A stretch of DNA of 64,000 bases from Rhizobium sp. (GCA_019459285.1 JAIBEL010000021.1:1-64000), one strand, 5' to 3'; counted from the stretch's first letter, positions 53,113-62,115 are shown. The notes: generated from the letters alone by a model not told the origin. Numbers and translations are program-made.

Positions 53113-55137
53113 GTGAATACCGTTGCTCTTGATCCTGACAACGACCCTGTGCCGCCGGCAAGGCATTCCGTGCTTCCCGCAACCGGGCGGCGCGTGCTGC
53201 TGGCAGGATTCATTGTCCAGCTGTTACTGATCCTGTTCGTCACCACCATCGGCCTGCAACAGCTCCGGCTGACCGCCAACAATCTCGGCACGGTTGTCGA
53301 TGTCCATATGCGCAAGCTCAGTCTCACCAAGACGATGATGACGGCTGCACGCGAACGCACACTCTGCATGTTCAGGCTGTCGATGAGCCACGACCCGTTC
53401 GAGCGCGATCAACTGTTCGTGCAGTTCAACAAGCATGGTGCAGAGTTTGCCCATGCCCGGATGGCGCTGCTGAGCATGCCCTTGAGTCCCCGCGAGCACG
53501 AACTCATCGACCTGCAGGGGCGCCTGACCAGCATCGCCCGGCCGATGCAGAATCGGGTCGTCGATGCGCTGAGCAACGATTCCGGCAAAAAGGCCGAAGA
53601 GCGGGTCCTCAGCAGTGCCATCCCGGCACAGAACAACGTCCTGAGCGTACTCTCGCTGCTCGATACCGAAACCCAGAAGCTCGCGCTGGAAGCCAGCCGC
53701 AAGGCGCACCAGGCGCACGAAGTGGCGCGTTTCTGGATGTATCTCCTGTCGGGAATCGCCCTGTTGCTGGGCATCTTCGTCGCTACTGCGGTCATGTACT
53801 ACACCAAGCGGGCCAGCCGCGAACGCCACCATCTTGCCACGCACGACGCCTTGACGGGCCTGCCCAATCGCATGCTGTTCATGGACCGCCTGGAACAATC
53901 CCTGGTACGCGCGCAACGCCGCAACACGTTGGTGGGCGTGATGTTCATCGACCTGGACCGCTTCAAGCGCGTCAACGACACCCTCGGTCACGCCAGCGGC
54001 GACGCGCTCATTTGCGAAGTTGCGCAGCGCCTGCGTTCGGCCACGCGTGCAGAAGATGTCGTGGCTCGGCTGGGCGGCGACGAATTCGGCGTGGTCATTG
54101 ATGCTGCTCGGATCAGCCATGTTTTGCAGGTGGTGGAAAAAATCCTCGGCGTCGTGAGCGAACCCTATCGAATCGCGGAGCGCGAACTGTTTTCCAGCTG
54201 CAGCATCGGCGTCAGCGTCTATCCGAACGACGGCAGCGACGGCACCAGCCTGCTGAAGCATGCCGACACGGCGGCATTCACCGCCAAGAACGGCGGCAGG
54301 AACCGATTCCAACTCTATGACGCCGCCATGAACACCATGGCGGAAGAACGGCTGCAACTTGAAACCGAACTGCACTACGCGCTGGAACGGGATGAATTCC
54401 TGTTCCACTACCAGCCCAAGCTCAACCTGGAGACCGGACGCATCCAGGGTGTCGAGGCGCTGATCCGCTGGAATCACCCGGGCAAGGGCCTGCTCAGCCC
54501 GGCGGTTTTCCTCGAACTGCTGGAAGAAAGCGGCGGTATCGTCAAAGTCGGCCGCACGCTGCTGAGATCGGCCTGCTTCCAGACGGCAAGCTGGCATGCC
54601 GCCGGCTACGTCGATCTGGATGTGGCCGTCAACTTATCGGGCAAGGAGTTCTGGCACAACAATCTGGTCGCCGATGTCCGCGAGGCCCTGCAGCAGTCCG
54701 GCCTGCCGCCGCACTCGCTGCATCTCGAACTGACCGAAGGCATTTTCATGCAGAATGTCGAGGCGGCCGTCTCCATCATCCTGGCCTTGAAGGCACTGGG
54801 CGTGGCCGTGGCGATCGACGACTTCGGAACCGGCTATTCGTCCTTGGCCCACCTCAAGCGATTCCCGCTCGACATCCTCAAGATCGACCGTTATTTCGTC
54901 AAGGACATCCCGCACGCCCCGGTCAACGAAGCGCTCATCAGCTCGATTCTCGCCCTGTGCCGAGGACTGAAACTCGGCACCGTCGCCGAAGGCGTGGAGA
55001 ACCGGGAACAGCTCGAAGTCCTGCGCAAACTCGGCTGCCAGGTCGTGCAGGGGTATTTCATCAGCCGGCCGGTACCTGCAGGTGAAATCGCCGCCCTGCT
55101 GGATCGAGACTGGCTGAAGGAATTCGACCAGGCTTGA
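53113..55137 (+). CDS. c-di-GMP turnover protein with GGDEF and EAL domains
   Basis: A 674-residue inner-membrane signalling protein. A first transmembrane helix (about residues 30-52) is followed by a roughly 150-residue helical periplasmic region like chemoreceptor four-helix bundles, then a second helix (about 205-228). The GGDEF domain keeps an intact RLGGDEFGVVID. The EAL domain keeps GVEALIRW, the metal-binding DDFGTGYSSL and EGVENREQL, so both cyclase and phosphodiesterase activity are possible. No RxxD inhibitory site precedes GGDEF (the residues are RAED, which does fit R-x-x-D five residues ahead, so feedback is possible). GTG at 53113 is preferred over GTG 53104 because GGAAAG is better spaced. 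Confidence 0.93.
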   Translation: MNTVALDPDNDPVPPARHSVLPATGRRVLLAGFIVQLLLILFVTTIGLQQLRLTANNLGTVVDVHMRKLSLTKTMMTAARERTLCMFRLSMSHDPFERDQLFVQFNKHGAEFAHARMALLSMPLSPREHELIDLQGRLTSIARPMQNRVVDALSNDSGKKAEERVLSSAIPAQNNVLSVLSLLDTETQKLALEASRKAHQAHEVARFWMYLLSGIALLLGIFVATAVMYYTKRASRERHHLATHDALTGLPNRMLFMDRLEQSLVRAQRRNTLVGVMFIDLDRFKRVNDTLGHASGDALICEVAQRLRSATRAEDVVARLGGDEFGVVIDAARISHVLQVVEKILGVVSEPYRIAERELFSSCSIGVSVYPNDGSDGTSLLKHADTAAFTAKNGGRNRFQLYDAAMNTMAEERLQLETELHYALERDEFLFHYQPKLNLETGRIQGVEALIRWNHPGKGLLSPAVFLELLEESGGIVKVGRTLLRSACFQTASWHAAGYVDLDVAVNLSGKEFWHNNLVADVREALQQSGLPPHSLHLELTEGIFMQNVEAAVSIILALKALGVAVAIDDFGTGYSSLAHLKRFPLDILKIDRYFVKDIPHAPVNEALISSILALCRGLKLGTVAEGVENREQLEVLRKLGCQVVQGYFISRPVPAGEIAALLDRDWLKEFDQA

Positions 55138-55247
55138 ACCTGTCGGCCGCGGCTGCCATCCCTGGACGGCCCGATCCGCGTTTCCGTTAAAGAAACGCGA
55201 AACCGGGCCGAATCAGCAAAGGCGACCCTTCGCGAATGGGAGAGCGG

Positions 55248-55547
55248 ATGCTATCCGAAGACAACCTGGTCATCACCGGCATACAGGAGAATGGAAAGAA
55301 ATTCCGCCCGTCGGACTGGGCCGAACGCCTGTCGTCCACGCTGGCCAGCTTTCATCCTGACAACCGCCTGCGCTATTCATCGGGCGTCCAGCCCTGCATG
55401 ATCGAAGGGGAATACTGCCTGATCGTCGCACGCTGGCTGAAAGCCGCCGACCCGGCCGCCTATGACTATGTCATGGGATTCGCCCAGGCGAACCAGCTGC
55501 GGATCCAGATGGATCGACGCGCCGGCGCGCGCGCCTTATCGTGCTGA
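55248..55547 (+). CDS. Small cytosolic protein, DUF3579-like
   Basis: A 99-residue soluble protein. The segments NLVITGIQENGKKFRPSDWAERL, SGVQPCMIEGEYCLIVARWL and PAAYDYVMGFAQANQLRI match what I recall of DUF3579, a betaproteobacterial family. The ATG at 55248 is preferred to 55236 because GGGAG sits five bases upstream. A hairpin (CGCGTTTC/GAAACGCG, 55177-55199) lies in the leader. Function unknown. It converges on the SpoU methyltransferase gene with a 13-bp gap. Confidence 0.83.
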   Translation: MLSEDNLVITGIQENGKKFRPSDWAERLSSTLASFHPDNRLRYSSGVQPCMIEGEYCLIVARWLKAADPAAYDYVMGFAQANQLRIQMDRRAGARALSC

Positions 55548-55560
55548 CCCCCATGCGGTC

Positions 55561-56340
55561 CTAGGCGGCCCGCTGCCGGGCCGCCTCGAACACGGCCACG
55601 GCCAGGGCCGCCGCGGCATTCAGGGATTCGATCCTGCCCGGCATCGGGATGCGTATCGCGGCGCTTGCGGCGGCGCACACCGCCCGCGACAAGCCCGCGC
55701 CTTCGTTGCCCACGATCAGGGCCAACGCGCCGGTCAATGCATGCGCATACAGGTTGCTGTCCTCGGCCAGCGCAAGCGCGAGGCTCTCTCCTTCGAACCC
55801 CGCCAGCCAATCCACGATATCGACCCCGCTGACGAGCGGCAGCACGAACTGCGCGCCCTGCCCACCGCGCAGCGCCTTGGGCGACCATGGGTCGTGGCAT
55901 CCTTTCGACAGCACCGCCAAGGTAGCCCCCGCCGCCGCGCCGGTACGCAGCATGGAACCGAGATTGCCTGGATCCTGGATGTCTTCCAGCACGATGACGA
56001 GCGGCGTGGCTTCAATGGCGGGCGGCGTGAGCCAGGCAGCCTCGGCAAGCAGGCCGGTCGGCGTCGCAACCGGCGCGAGTTCGGCAAACAGCCCGTCCGA
56101 CAGCTCGACGGCCTTGGCGTGCGGACACCGCCCGGCCAACCGTTCGAAGCGGCCGGCATCCGACGAAGCCGTGCGCACCAGCGTATGCGGCTGGCCGCCG
56201 GCGTCGAGATAGGCCGCCAGCAGATGCTCGCCGTCGAGCAGGGTCATCCTGGCCTCGCGGCGCGCACGGGCGGATTCGGCAAGCTTTTTCAGCCGCTTGA
56301 AGAGGGGGTTGTCGCGTGAGGAAATGACGGTTTCGGTCAT
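55561..56340 (-). CDS. SpoU/TrmH family RNA 2'-O-methyltransferase
   Basis: A 259-residue SAM-dependent ribose methyltransferase with the knotted SPOUT fold. An N-terminal substrate-binding domain (SRDNPLFKRLKKLAES, LLDGEHLLAAYLDAG) precedes the catalytic domain: motif 1 LVIVLEDIQDPGNLGSMLRTG, motif 2 LALIVGNEGAGLS, motif 3 IRIPMPGRIESLNAAAALAVAVFEA. The arrangement resembles TsnR/RlmB-like rRNA enzymes. It is distinct from the rlmB at 62.8 kb. ATG at 56340 is chosen since the N-terminus from there is the canonical one; the frame continues into the divergent SenB-like gene. Target nucleotide unknown. Confidence 0.9.
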   Translation of the reverse strand: MTETVISSRDNPLFKRLKKLAESARARREARMTLLDGEHLLAAYLDAGGQPHTLVRTASSDAGRFERLAGRCPHAKAVELSDGLFAELAPVATPTGLLAEAAWLTPPAIEATPLVIVLEDIQDPGNLGSMLRTGAAAGATLAVLSKGCHDPWSPKALRGGQGAQFVLPLVSGVDIVDWLAGFEGESLALALAEDSNLYAHALTGALALIVGNEGAGLSRAVCAAASAAIRIPMPGRIESLNAAAALAVAVFEAARQRAA

Positions 56341-56385
56341 GTCAGGATTATCCGCGATTCGCCCCGCCGGGCGTACACTCACGCC

Positions 56386-57345
56386 ATGCGCATCGCCCTC
56401 ATCACCCCGTATGGCCGCGAGCATCGCAACGGCAACTGGCATACAGCCTCGCGCTGGGCGCGTTTCCTGCGCGAGGCCGGGCATACGGTGCGGACCCAAG
56501 TGGAATGGGATGGCCGGATGGCCGAGCTGATGCTGGCGCTACATGCGCGGCGCAGCTTTGCCTCGATACGCGCCTTTGCCGAGCGTTTTCCGAGCCGGCC
56601 GCTCCTGCTTGCCCTCACCGGTACCGATCTGTATCGCGACATTCACGAGGATGCCGACGCCCAGCAGGCACTTGAACTCGCACACCGGCTCATCGTGTTG
56701 CAGGATCGCGGCCCCGACGAACTGGCCGCACATCTGGCTGCCAAGACGCGGGTGGTCTATCAGTCGTCGCCCGACATCGCCCGCCGGTCCACCCCTGCCA
56801 ACACGTTCGACGTGCTGGTGATCGGCCACCTGCGCACGGAAAAGGATCCATTCCGGGCCGCCCTGGCCACCAACTACCTGCCGGATGCTTCGCGCATCCA
56901 GGTCACCCATCTGGGCGGCGCCCTTTCCGAGGACATGGCCGAGACGGCGGAACTGGCGCAAAACAAGCTGCCGCGCTGGCACTGGGCTGGCGATGTACCC
57001 CACCAGGCCGTGCTGAGGCGTCTCTCGCGCGCGCATCTGCTGGTCATCAGTTCGGTGATGGAAGGCGGCGCCAACGTGATCTGCGAAGCGCTTGCGGCCG
57101 GCGTGCCGGTATTGGCATCGCACATGCCGGGCAATATCGGCATGCTCGGCGAGGACTATCCCGGCTATTTTCCGGTGGGCGACGAACGGCAGCTAGCCAG
57201 GCTGATGGCCATGGCCGAGAGCGATCCGGCGTTCTATGCCGACCTGCTCGACCATGCCGCGAGCCGGCGCAGCCTGATGCGCCCCGAGCAGGAAGCCAGC
57301 CGGCTGCGCCAAGTGGTCGCGGAATTCGAGCAAAACCCGGCGTAG
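56386..57345 (+). CDS. senB: SenB-like glycosyltransferase (selenosugar synthase family)
   Basis: A 319-residue GT-B type glycosyltransferase of the TIGR04348 group, which I recall was renamed SenB: it joins selenophosphate and a UDP-sugar to form a selenosugar, a precursor of selenoneine. Seen here: the N-terminal MRIALITPYGREHRNGNWHTASRW, LTGTDLYRD, VIGHLRTEKDPF and the nucleotide-binding end VMEGGANVICEALAAGVPVLAS. The usual partners SenA (EgtB-like) and SelD/SenC are not beside it; it lies divergently from a SpoU methyltransferase. A different sugar acceptor cannot be excluded. Confidence 0.75.
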   Translation: MRIALITPYGREHRNGNWHTASRWARFLREAGHTVRTQVEWDGRMAELMLALHARRSFASIRAFAERFPSRPLLLALTGTDLYRDIHEDADAQQALELAHRLIVLQDRGPDELAAHLAAKTRVVYQSSPDIARRSTPANTFDVLVIGHLRTEKDPFRAALATNYLPDASRIQVTHLGGALSEDMAETAELAQNKLPRWHWAGDVPHQAVLRRLSRAHLLVISSVMEGGANVICEALAAGVPVLASHMPGNIGMLGEDYPGYFPVGDERQLARLMAMAESDPAFYADLLDHAASRRSLMRPEQEASRLRQVVAEFEQNPA

Positions 57346-57370
57346 CCCCGACACGGCTTGACCGGCCGGC

Positions 57371-58039
57371 TCAGCCCTCGCCAAACAGGATCCCGAACAT
57401 GCGTGCACGCCGGGCCTTGCTCAATCCGCGCCATACCCGAATCGCCTCGCGGGCGACACGCGCATCGCCCGTGACCGAGTACTCGACCGCGAGCGCGCGC
57501 CAGACATCGGCCAGTTTCGGATCGAGCGCCTGCAATTTTTGCAGGGCCTGCGTCACCCCTGCCTGGCCTTTCACCCGATAAAACGTCAATCCCAGGTTGT
57601 GCCAGGCCGGGAGATAGTCGGGATCGATCTCCACGGCGGCGCGATAAGCCCGCATCGCCTCACGCGCGTGTCCGCTGTCGCGCCAGGCATTGCCCAGATT
57701 GTTGCGGGCCAGCACGTCGCCCGGAGCCAGGCTGAGATTGTGCCGATACGCCGCGATCGCCTCGTCGAAGCGTCCCAGTTCGCCCAACGCGCGTCCCTGG
57801 ACGAACCAGGCCAGCGGATTCCTCGCATCGGCCCGCGCCCAATCCTGGCCCCATGCCAGCAAACCCGACCAGTCGGCACGCCTTTCCAGGGCTTGGGCCT
57901 GCGCGACCCACTCGCCCTGGGGCCGCGCCGCCAGGGCGGCCTGGTCGCCCTCCAAACCGAAGGTCTCGGCCGCGGCAACCGGCCCTGCGCAGGCAAGACA
58001 GGACAAGCACACAAGCAACAGGACGGCACGGCTAAACAT
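57371..58039 (-). CDS. Periplasmic TPR-repeat protein
   Basis: A 222-residue exported protein. A signal peptide covers about residues 1-22 (MFSRAVLLLVCLSCLACAGPVAAA); the Cys positions LACAG could also suit a lipoprotein. The rest is helical with three or more tetratricopeptide repeats (NPLAWFVQGRALGELGRFDEAI, DVLARNNLGNAWRDSGHAREAM, YLPAWHNLGLTFYRVKG), a protein-binding scaffold. ATG at 58039 is chosen for the signal peptide; an earlier ATG at 58093 is possible, and neither has a strong ribosome-binding site. Converges on the SenB-like gene. Partner unknown. Confidence 0.82.
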   Translation of the reverse strand: MFSRAVLLLVCLSCLACAGPVAAAETFGLEGDQAALAARPQGEWVAQAQALERRADWSGLLAWGQDWARADARNPLAWFVQGRALGELGRFDEAIAAYRHNLSLAPGDVLARNNLGNAWRDSGHAREAMRAYRAAVEIDPDYLPAWHNLGLTFYRVKGQAGVTQALQKLQALDPKLADVWRALAVEYSVTGDARVAREAIRVWRGLSKARRARMFGILFGEG

Positions 58040-58151
58040 AGGACGGGAATCGCAGCCCTTGCGGCCCGCGACCAGAGAATCGACCGGATTCATTTTACGC
58101 CGTGCTTGACGCATCGCTTATGCTGTTGCCTGTCCTGAATAGAGTCACCCC

Positions 58152-59870
58152 ATGCACGCCACCGAACATTTCATCCCCGGCAAGGACGCCTCGCTCGAAG
58201 CGTCGATCGCCACCCTGCAGTCCAAGCTGGAAACATTGGGCTTCCACATCGAGGAACGCTCCTGGCTCAACCCGGTGGAAGGCGTGTGGTCGGTGCACAT
58301 CCGCGACCGCGACTGCCCGCTGCTGTTCACCAACGGCAAGGGCGCCTCGGAACTGGCCGCGCGCGCGAGCGCGCTGGGCGAATACTTCGAGCGACTGTCG
58401 ACCAATTATTTCTGGACCCATTTCTATCTGGGCGAGACGATCGCCAACCGCAGTTACGTCCACCATCCCGACGAGCGCTGGTTTGCGCTCGATGGCGGCG
58501 ACGATGCCTGGCCGGCCGACCTGCTCACCCCCGCGCTGCATGGCCTTTACAACCCGGATGAAGGTGTGCGCGCCGACCAGCTGATCGACCTCAACTCCGG
58601 TAACGCCGAACGGGGCATCTGCACCATCCCCTACCAGCGGCTGCGCGACAGCAAGACCGTGTATTTCCCGGTCAACCTCATCGGCAACCTCTACGTCAGC
58701 AACGGCATGTCGGCCGGCAACACGTTGAAAGAGGCACGCACCCAGGCGCTGGCAGAAATTTTCGAACGCCACATCAAGTTCCGCATCATCGAGGAAGGCC
58801 TGTGCCTGCCCGACGTGCCCGAGGACGTGATCGCCCGCTACCCGCACATCGCCGCCGGCATCCGCGGCCTGCGCGAGGCCGGTTTCGGCATCCTGGTGAA
58901 GGACGCCTCGCTCGGCGGCCAGTACCCGGTGATGAACGTCACCCTCTTGCACCCGCAGGACCAGGGCTGCTTCGCCAGCTTCGGCGCGCATCCGCGCTTC
59001 GAGGTCGCGCTGGAACGCGCGTTGACCGAATTATTGCAGGGCCGCGCACTCGATTCGCTGGCAGGCTTTCCCGCCCCCGGCTTCGACCCGGCCGAAATCG
59101 CCGACCCGCAGAACCTGGAAATCCACTTCGTCGATTCCAGCGGCGTGATTTCCTGGCAGTTCCTGCGCGACACGCCCGACTTCGACTTCGTCGACTGGAA
59201 CTTCGGCACCACCACCGAAGAGGATTACGCGTGGTCAACCGACGCCTTGCATGCCGAAGGCCACGACCTCTACATCGCCGACTTCACCCATCTCGGCGTC
59301 TACGCCTGCCGCATCCTGGTGCCGGGCGTGTCCGAGATCTACCCGTTCGAGGAACTTGAGTTCGAGAACAACAGCGTCGGCAACCTGATCCGTCCGGCGC
59401 TCGCGCGCCTGCCCGAACTCAGCGACGACGAATGCGCCGAGTTGCTGGACCGGATCGTCGAACTCGAACTGGCCGACGACCGTCTGGTCACCGTGCTGAT
59501 CGGCCTCGCCCCCGATCCCGATTCGCCGTGGACCGACCTGCGCGTCGGCGAGTTGAAGCTGCTGCTCGCCCTCGCCCTCGGCGACGACGACGCCATTCTC
59601 GAAGGCTGCACCTGGATCGCCCAGTACGGCCAGCGCAGCGAAGCGCGCCTCAAGGTCTACCGCTGCATCGCCGACCTCGTCCAGCTCCACGATCCCAGTC
59701 CGTTCGAACCTGCGCTGGCCCTGATGTACGGCCGCGAGACGCTGGAACAGGCGTTCGCACTGTACAACCAGGACGAGCGCTTCTTCGGGTTGACCAAACT
59801 GGGAAGCAACTTCGAAGGCAGCGCGATCCACCAGCGCCTGCTGGACGCGTATCGCAAGGTGCGCGGTTAA
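58152..59870 (+). CDS. ycaO: YcaO, ribosomal protein S12 methylthiotransferase accessory factor
   Basis: A 572-residue ATP-using YcaO-domain protein. The E. coli homologue assists RimO in beta-methylthiolation of S12 Asp88. The conserved ATP-binding Glu-rich region is seen as NGKGASELAARASALGEYFERLS near residue 65 and LKEARTQALAEIFERHIKF near 205. SFGAHPRFEVALERALTELLQGR follows. The long C-terminal helical domain (about 420-572) matches the E. coli-type YcaO rather than peptide-cyclodehydratases. No RiPP precursor or partner genes are adjacent, which supports the housekeeping assignment. Confidence 0.93.
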   Translation: MHATEHFIPGKDASLEASIATLQSKLETLGFHIEERSWLNPVEGVWSVHIRDRDCPLLFTNGKGASELAARASALGEYFERLSTNYFWTHFYLGETIANRSYVHHPDERWFALDGGDDAWPADLLTPALHGLYNPDEGVRADQLIDLNSGNAERGICTIPYQRLRDSKTVYFPVNLIGNLYVSNGMSAGNTLKEARTQALAEIFERHIKFRIIEEGLCLPDVPEDVIARYPHIAAGIRGLREAGFGILVKDASLGGQYPVMNVTLLHPQDQGCFASFGAHPRFEVALERALTELLQGRALDSLAGFPAPGFDPAEIADPQNLEIHFVDSSGVISWQFLRDTPDFDFVDWNFGTTTEEDYAWSTDALHAEGHDLYIADFTHLGVYACRILVPGVSEIYPFEELEFENNSVGNLIRPALARLPELSDDECAELLDRIVELELADDRLVTVLIGLAPDPDSPWTDLRVGELKLLLALALGDDDAILEGCTWIAQYGQRSEARLKVYRCIADLVQLHDPSPFEPALALMYGRETLEQAFALYNQDERFFGLTKLGSNFEGSAIHQRLLDAYRKVRG

Positions 59871-59916
59871 CGCGGATTCTATTGACTTGATCATCGATCC
59901 AGATCAGCACTTACCA

Positions 59917-59944
59917 CCGTTCGCCCTGAGCCTGTCGAAGGGCC
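59917..59944. repeat. Dispersed intergenic repeat fragment (FDRLRANG-type)
   Basis: The text GTTCGCCCTGAGCCTGTCG and its GAAGGGC continuation match a short sequence widely dispersed in proteobacterial intergenic regions, whose spurious translation gives PFDRLRANG. It lies between ycaO and the RIO kinase. The imperfect dyad (GCCC...GGGC) suggests a REP-like element. Confidence 0.7.
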
Positions 59945-59990
59945 TGGCCGCACCCCTTAAAATCATGCGGCCACACAGATAAACCCATTC

Positions 59991-60839
59991 ATGAAAATAC
60001 CCAAGCGACTCGAACCCCTGCTCGAAGACGGCCTGATCGACGGCGTCGTGCGCCAGCTCATGAGCGGCAAGGAGGCCATGGTCTTCGTCGTCCGCTGCGG
60101 CGATGACATCCGCTGCGCCAAGGTCTACAAGGAAGCCAACAAGCGCAGCTTCCGCCAGGCCGTCGATTACACCGAGAACCGCAAGACCAAGAATAGCCGC
60201 CAGGCACGCGCCATGGCCAAGGGCAGCAAATACGGCCGCGAAATGCAGGAAGCCGCCTGGCAAAGCGCCGAAGTCGATGCGCTGTATCGGCTCGCCGCTG
60301 CCGGCGTGCGGGTGCCCACGCCGTACAACTTCCACGAAGGCGTCCTGCTGATGGAACTGGTGGCCGACGCCGACGGCAACGCCGCGCCCCGGCTCAACGA
60401 CGTGTCGTTCACCGAAGACGAAGCCCTCGCCCACCACTGCACCCTGATCGGGGAAGTCGTGCGCATGCTGTGCGCCGGCGTCGTCCACGGCGACCTGTCC
60501 GAGTTCAACATCCTCGTCGGCGCCGATGGCCCGGTGATCATCGACTTGCCGCAGGCGGTCGATGCCGCGGGCAACAACCACGCCAAGGCCATGCTGGCGC
60601 GCGACGTGAACAATCTGCGGACGTATTTCGGTCAGTTCGCGCCGGCGCTGTTGGCGACGCAATACGCCGAGGAAATCTGGTCGCTGTATGAGCACGGCAA
60701 CCTGAACCCCGAGGTCGAACTCACGGGGCGCTTCGAATGCGAAAAGCCGCCGGTCGATCTGGAGGGGGTGATGCGAGAGATTGATGACGCGCGTGAGGAA
60801 GAGGCGGCGCGGTTGTTGCGCTTGCAGGAACTGGCCTGA
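59991..60839 (+). CDS. RIO1-type serine protein kinase
   Basis: A 282-residue atypical protein kinase of the RIO group. Seen are the glycine-poor nucleotide loop SGKEAMVFVVRCGDD, the ATP-anchoring Lys in CAKVYKE, the catalytic loop VHGDLSEFNILV with the Asp at about residue 165, and the metal-binding IIDLPQAVD with its Asp. The flexible insertion (ENRKTKNSRQARAMAKGSKYGRE) typical of RIO1 is present. RIO1 acts on the small ribosomal subunit in archaea and eukaryotes; in bacteria its target is not well known. Stands alone. Confidence 0.9.
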   Translation: MKIPKRLEPLLEDGLIDGVVRQLMSGKEAMVFVVRCGDDIRCAKVYKEANKRSFRQAVDYTENRKTKNSRQARAMAKGSKYGREMQEAAWQSAEVDALYRLAAAGVRVPTPYNFHEGVLLMELVADADGNAAPRLNDVSFTEDEALAHHCTLIGEVVRMLCAGVVHGDLSEFNILVGADGPVIIDLPQAVDAAGNNHAKAMLARDVNNLRTYFGQFAPALLATQYAEEIWSLYEHGNLNPEVELTGRFECEKPPVDLEGVMREIDDAREEEAARLLRLQELA

Positions 60840-60895
60840 GTTGCTGTTTGTCGGGTTTATCAAAAACCGGGATCTACTGTAGACCGCCAAGTTGA

Positions 60896-60976
60896 TTGCA
60901 AGCATTTTTTTATAAACCGCTTGCAACGCTTGCTTTTCACGGTTAAATTGCAAGCTCTTTTCAAAGGAGTGCTTGC
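60896..60976 (+). promoter_or_regulatory. Iterated TTGCAAGC half-sites and putative promoter before P63C-like gene
   Basis: The octamer TTGCAAGC occurs at 60896-60903 and 60948-60955; its complement GCTTGCAA at 60919-60926; the shorter GCTTGC at 60928-60933 and 60971-60976. A -35-like TTGCAA (60921-60926) and a -10-like TAAATT (60944-60949) are 17 bp apart. The iterons look like binding sites for a dedicated regulator, possibly the gene's own product. Confidence 0.6.
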
Positions 60977-60977
60977 G

Positions 60978-62006
60978 ATGACCGATTCCAGCGATGAAGC
61001 AAAAACGAAACGTGCAAGCGGTGGTAAGGCGCGCGCAGCGAAGCTAACCGCCGAGCAGAGACAAGAAATTGCTCGTCAAGGTGCTCTTGCGAGAAACGCA
61101 GCACAAAACGCTATCCCGACCGCTACCCATCGCGGAATGCTAAAAATTGGCGACCTAAAAATTCCTTGCTTTGTCTTGGATGATGGACGCCGAGTCCTAT
61201 CTGGGCGCGGGATGACGGCAGCTATCGGCATGAAAGGCCGTGGCCAAGGTATTGCTCGGATTAGTGGCCTGAAGGTCTTAAATACATTTGAGAACAAAGC
61301 CTTATCTTTAGCCATCCAGACGCCGATCCAATTTCTTGGAGGCTCTCCAAAAGTCGGTGTACCAAGCGACGGATTTGAGGCCACTGTGCTTCAAGATCTC
61401 TGTGAAGTTTTACTGCAGGCGCGCGATGCAGGGTTGCTTAAAACTGAGGCGGAAGCGCGTTACGGGCTATTCGCAGACATGCTCATCCGGTCCTTCGCCA
61501 GGGTTGGCATCATTGCGTTGGTTGACGAGGCAACAGGGTTTCAATCAGAGCGGCCGGCAGATGCTCTTGAAAAATATCTTGAGCTAGTTATCAGCAAGGA
61601 GCTTGCTGCATGGGTTAAAAAGTTTCCCGATGAATTCTACGAAAACATTTACAAGCTGAAGGGGTGGACATGGCCAGGAATGAAAAAGAACCGCTATAGC
61701 GTAGTCGGCCACTACACACGTGATTTGGTGTTTGAGAGACTCGCCCCCGGTCTACTGCCTGCTCTTGAAAAGAAAAGCCCTAAGGATGACAAAGGCAATA
61801 GACCAAACAAGCTCCATCAATGGCTCACGCAAGACATTGGCGATCCCATGCTGGCCCAGCACATGCATACACTTGTTATGTTTCAGAGACTAGCCATCGC
61901 AAATGGCCATGGTTGGAATCGCTTCGTAAAAACAATTGATCAGGTACTACCGAAGCGGGGCAGCACTTTGGAATTACCACTTAGCGCCCTCGACTCCAAT
62001 CCTTAG
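60978..62006 (+). CDS. P63C-domain-like protein of probable phage or mobile origin
   Basis: A 342-residue cytosolic protein. A basic, Ala/Lys-rich N-terminus (about residues 8-50, GGKARAAKLTAEQRQEIARQG) resembles DNA-binding tails. The middle has FVLDDGRRVLSGRGMTAAIG. The C-terminal half has YLELVISKELAAWVKKFPDEFYENIYKLKGW, the pattern I associate with the P63C domain found in phage and mobile elements. AAAGGAG stands seven bases before the ATG. Its G+C is visibly lower than neighbouring genes, with AT-rich codons, suggesting horizontal transfer. No integrase or phage genes accompany it. Function unknown. Confidence 0.72.
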   Translation: MTDSSDEAKTKRASGGKARAAKLTAEQRQEIARQGALARNAAQNAIPTATHRGMLKIGDLKIPCFVLDDGRRVLSGRGMTAAIGMKGRGQGIARISGLKVLNTFENKALSLAIQTPIQFLGGSPKVGVPSDGFEATVLQDLCEVLLQARDAGLLKTEAEARYGLFADMLIRSFARVGIIALVDEATGFQSERPADALEKYLELVISKELAAWVKKFPDEFYENIYKLKGWTWPGMKKNRYSVVGHYTRDLVFERLAPGLLPALEKKSPKDDKGNRPNKLHQWLTQDIGDPMLAQHMHTLVMFQRLAIANGHGWNRFVKTIDQVLPKRGSTLELPLSALDSNP

Positions 62007-62048
62007 ACACACACTCACGAAGCGGGGCTTGCTGCAGTACCTCAAGCT

Positions 62049-62115
62049 CCGCGCTGCCGCACCGTCTCATACAAACACAGCGCCGCCGACACCGAGACGT
62101 TGAGGCTTTCCACCG
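62049..62115. repeat. Direct repeat copy A: displaced 3' end of rlmB
   Basis: 67 bp matching 62834-62900 with two mismatches (62096 and 62099). On the minus strand it encodes the last 21 residues of RlmB, VESLNVSVSAALCL then YETVRQRGA, with a stop in the same place. It is separated from the true rlmB by 785 bp containing only the toxin-antitoxin pair. Confidence 0.93.

Noticed and set aside
58152-59870. YcaO as part of a RiPP (thiazole/oxazole peptide) cluster
   Set aside because: Length and C-terminal domain match the E. coli-type S12-modification YcaO; no precursor peptide, E1-like or dehydrogenase gene nearby.
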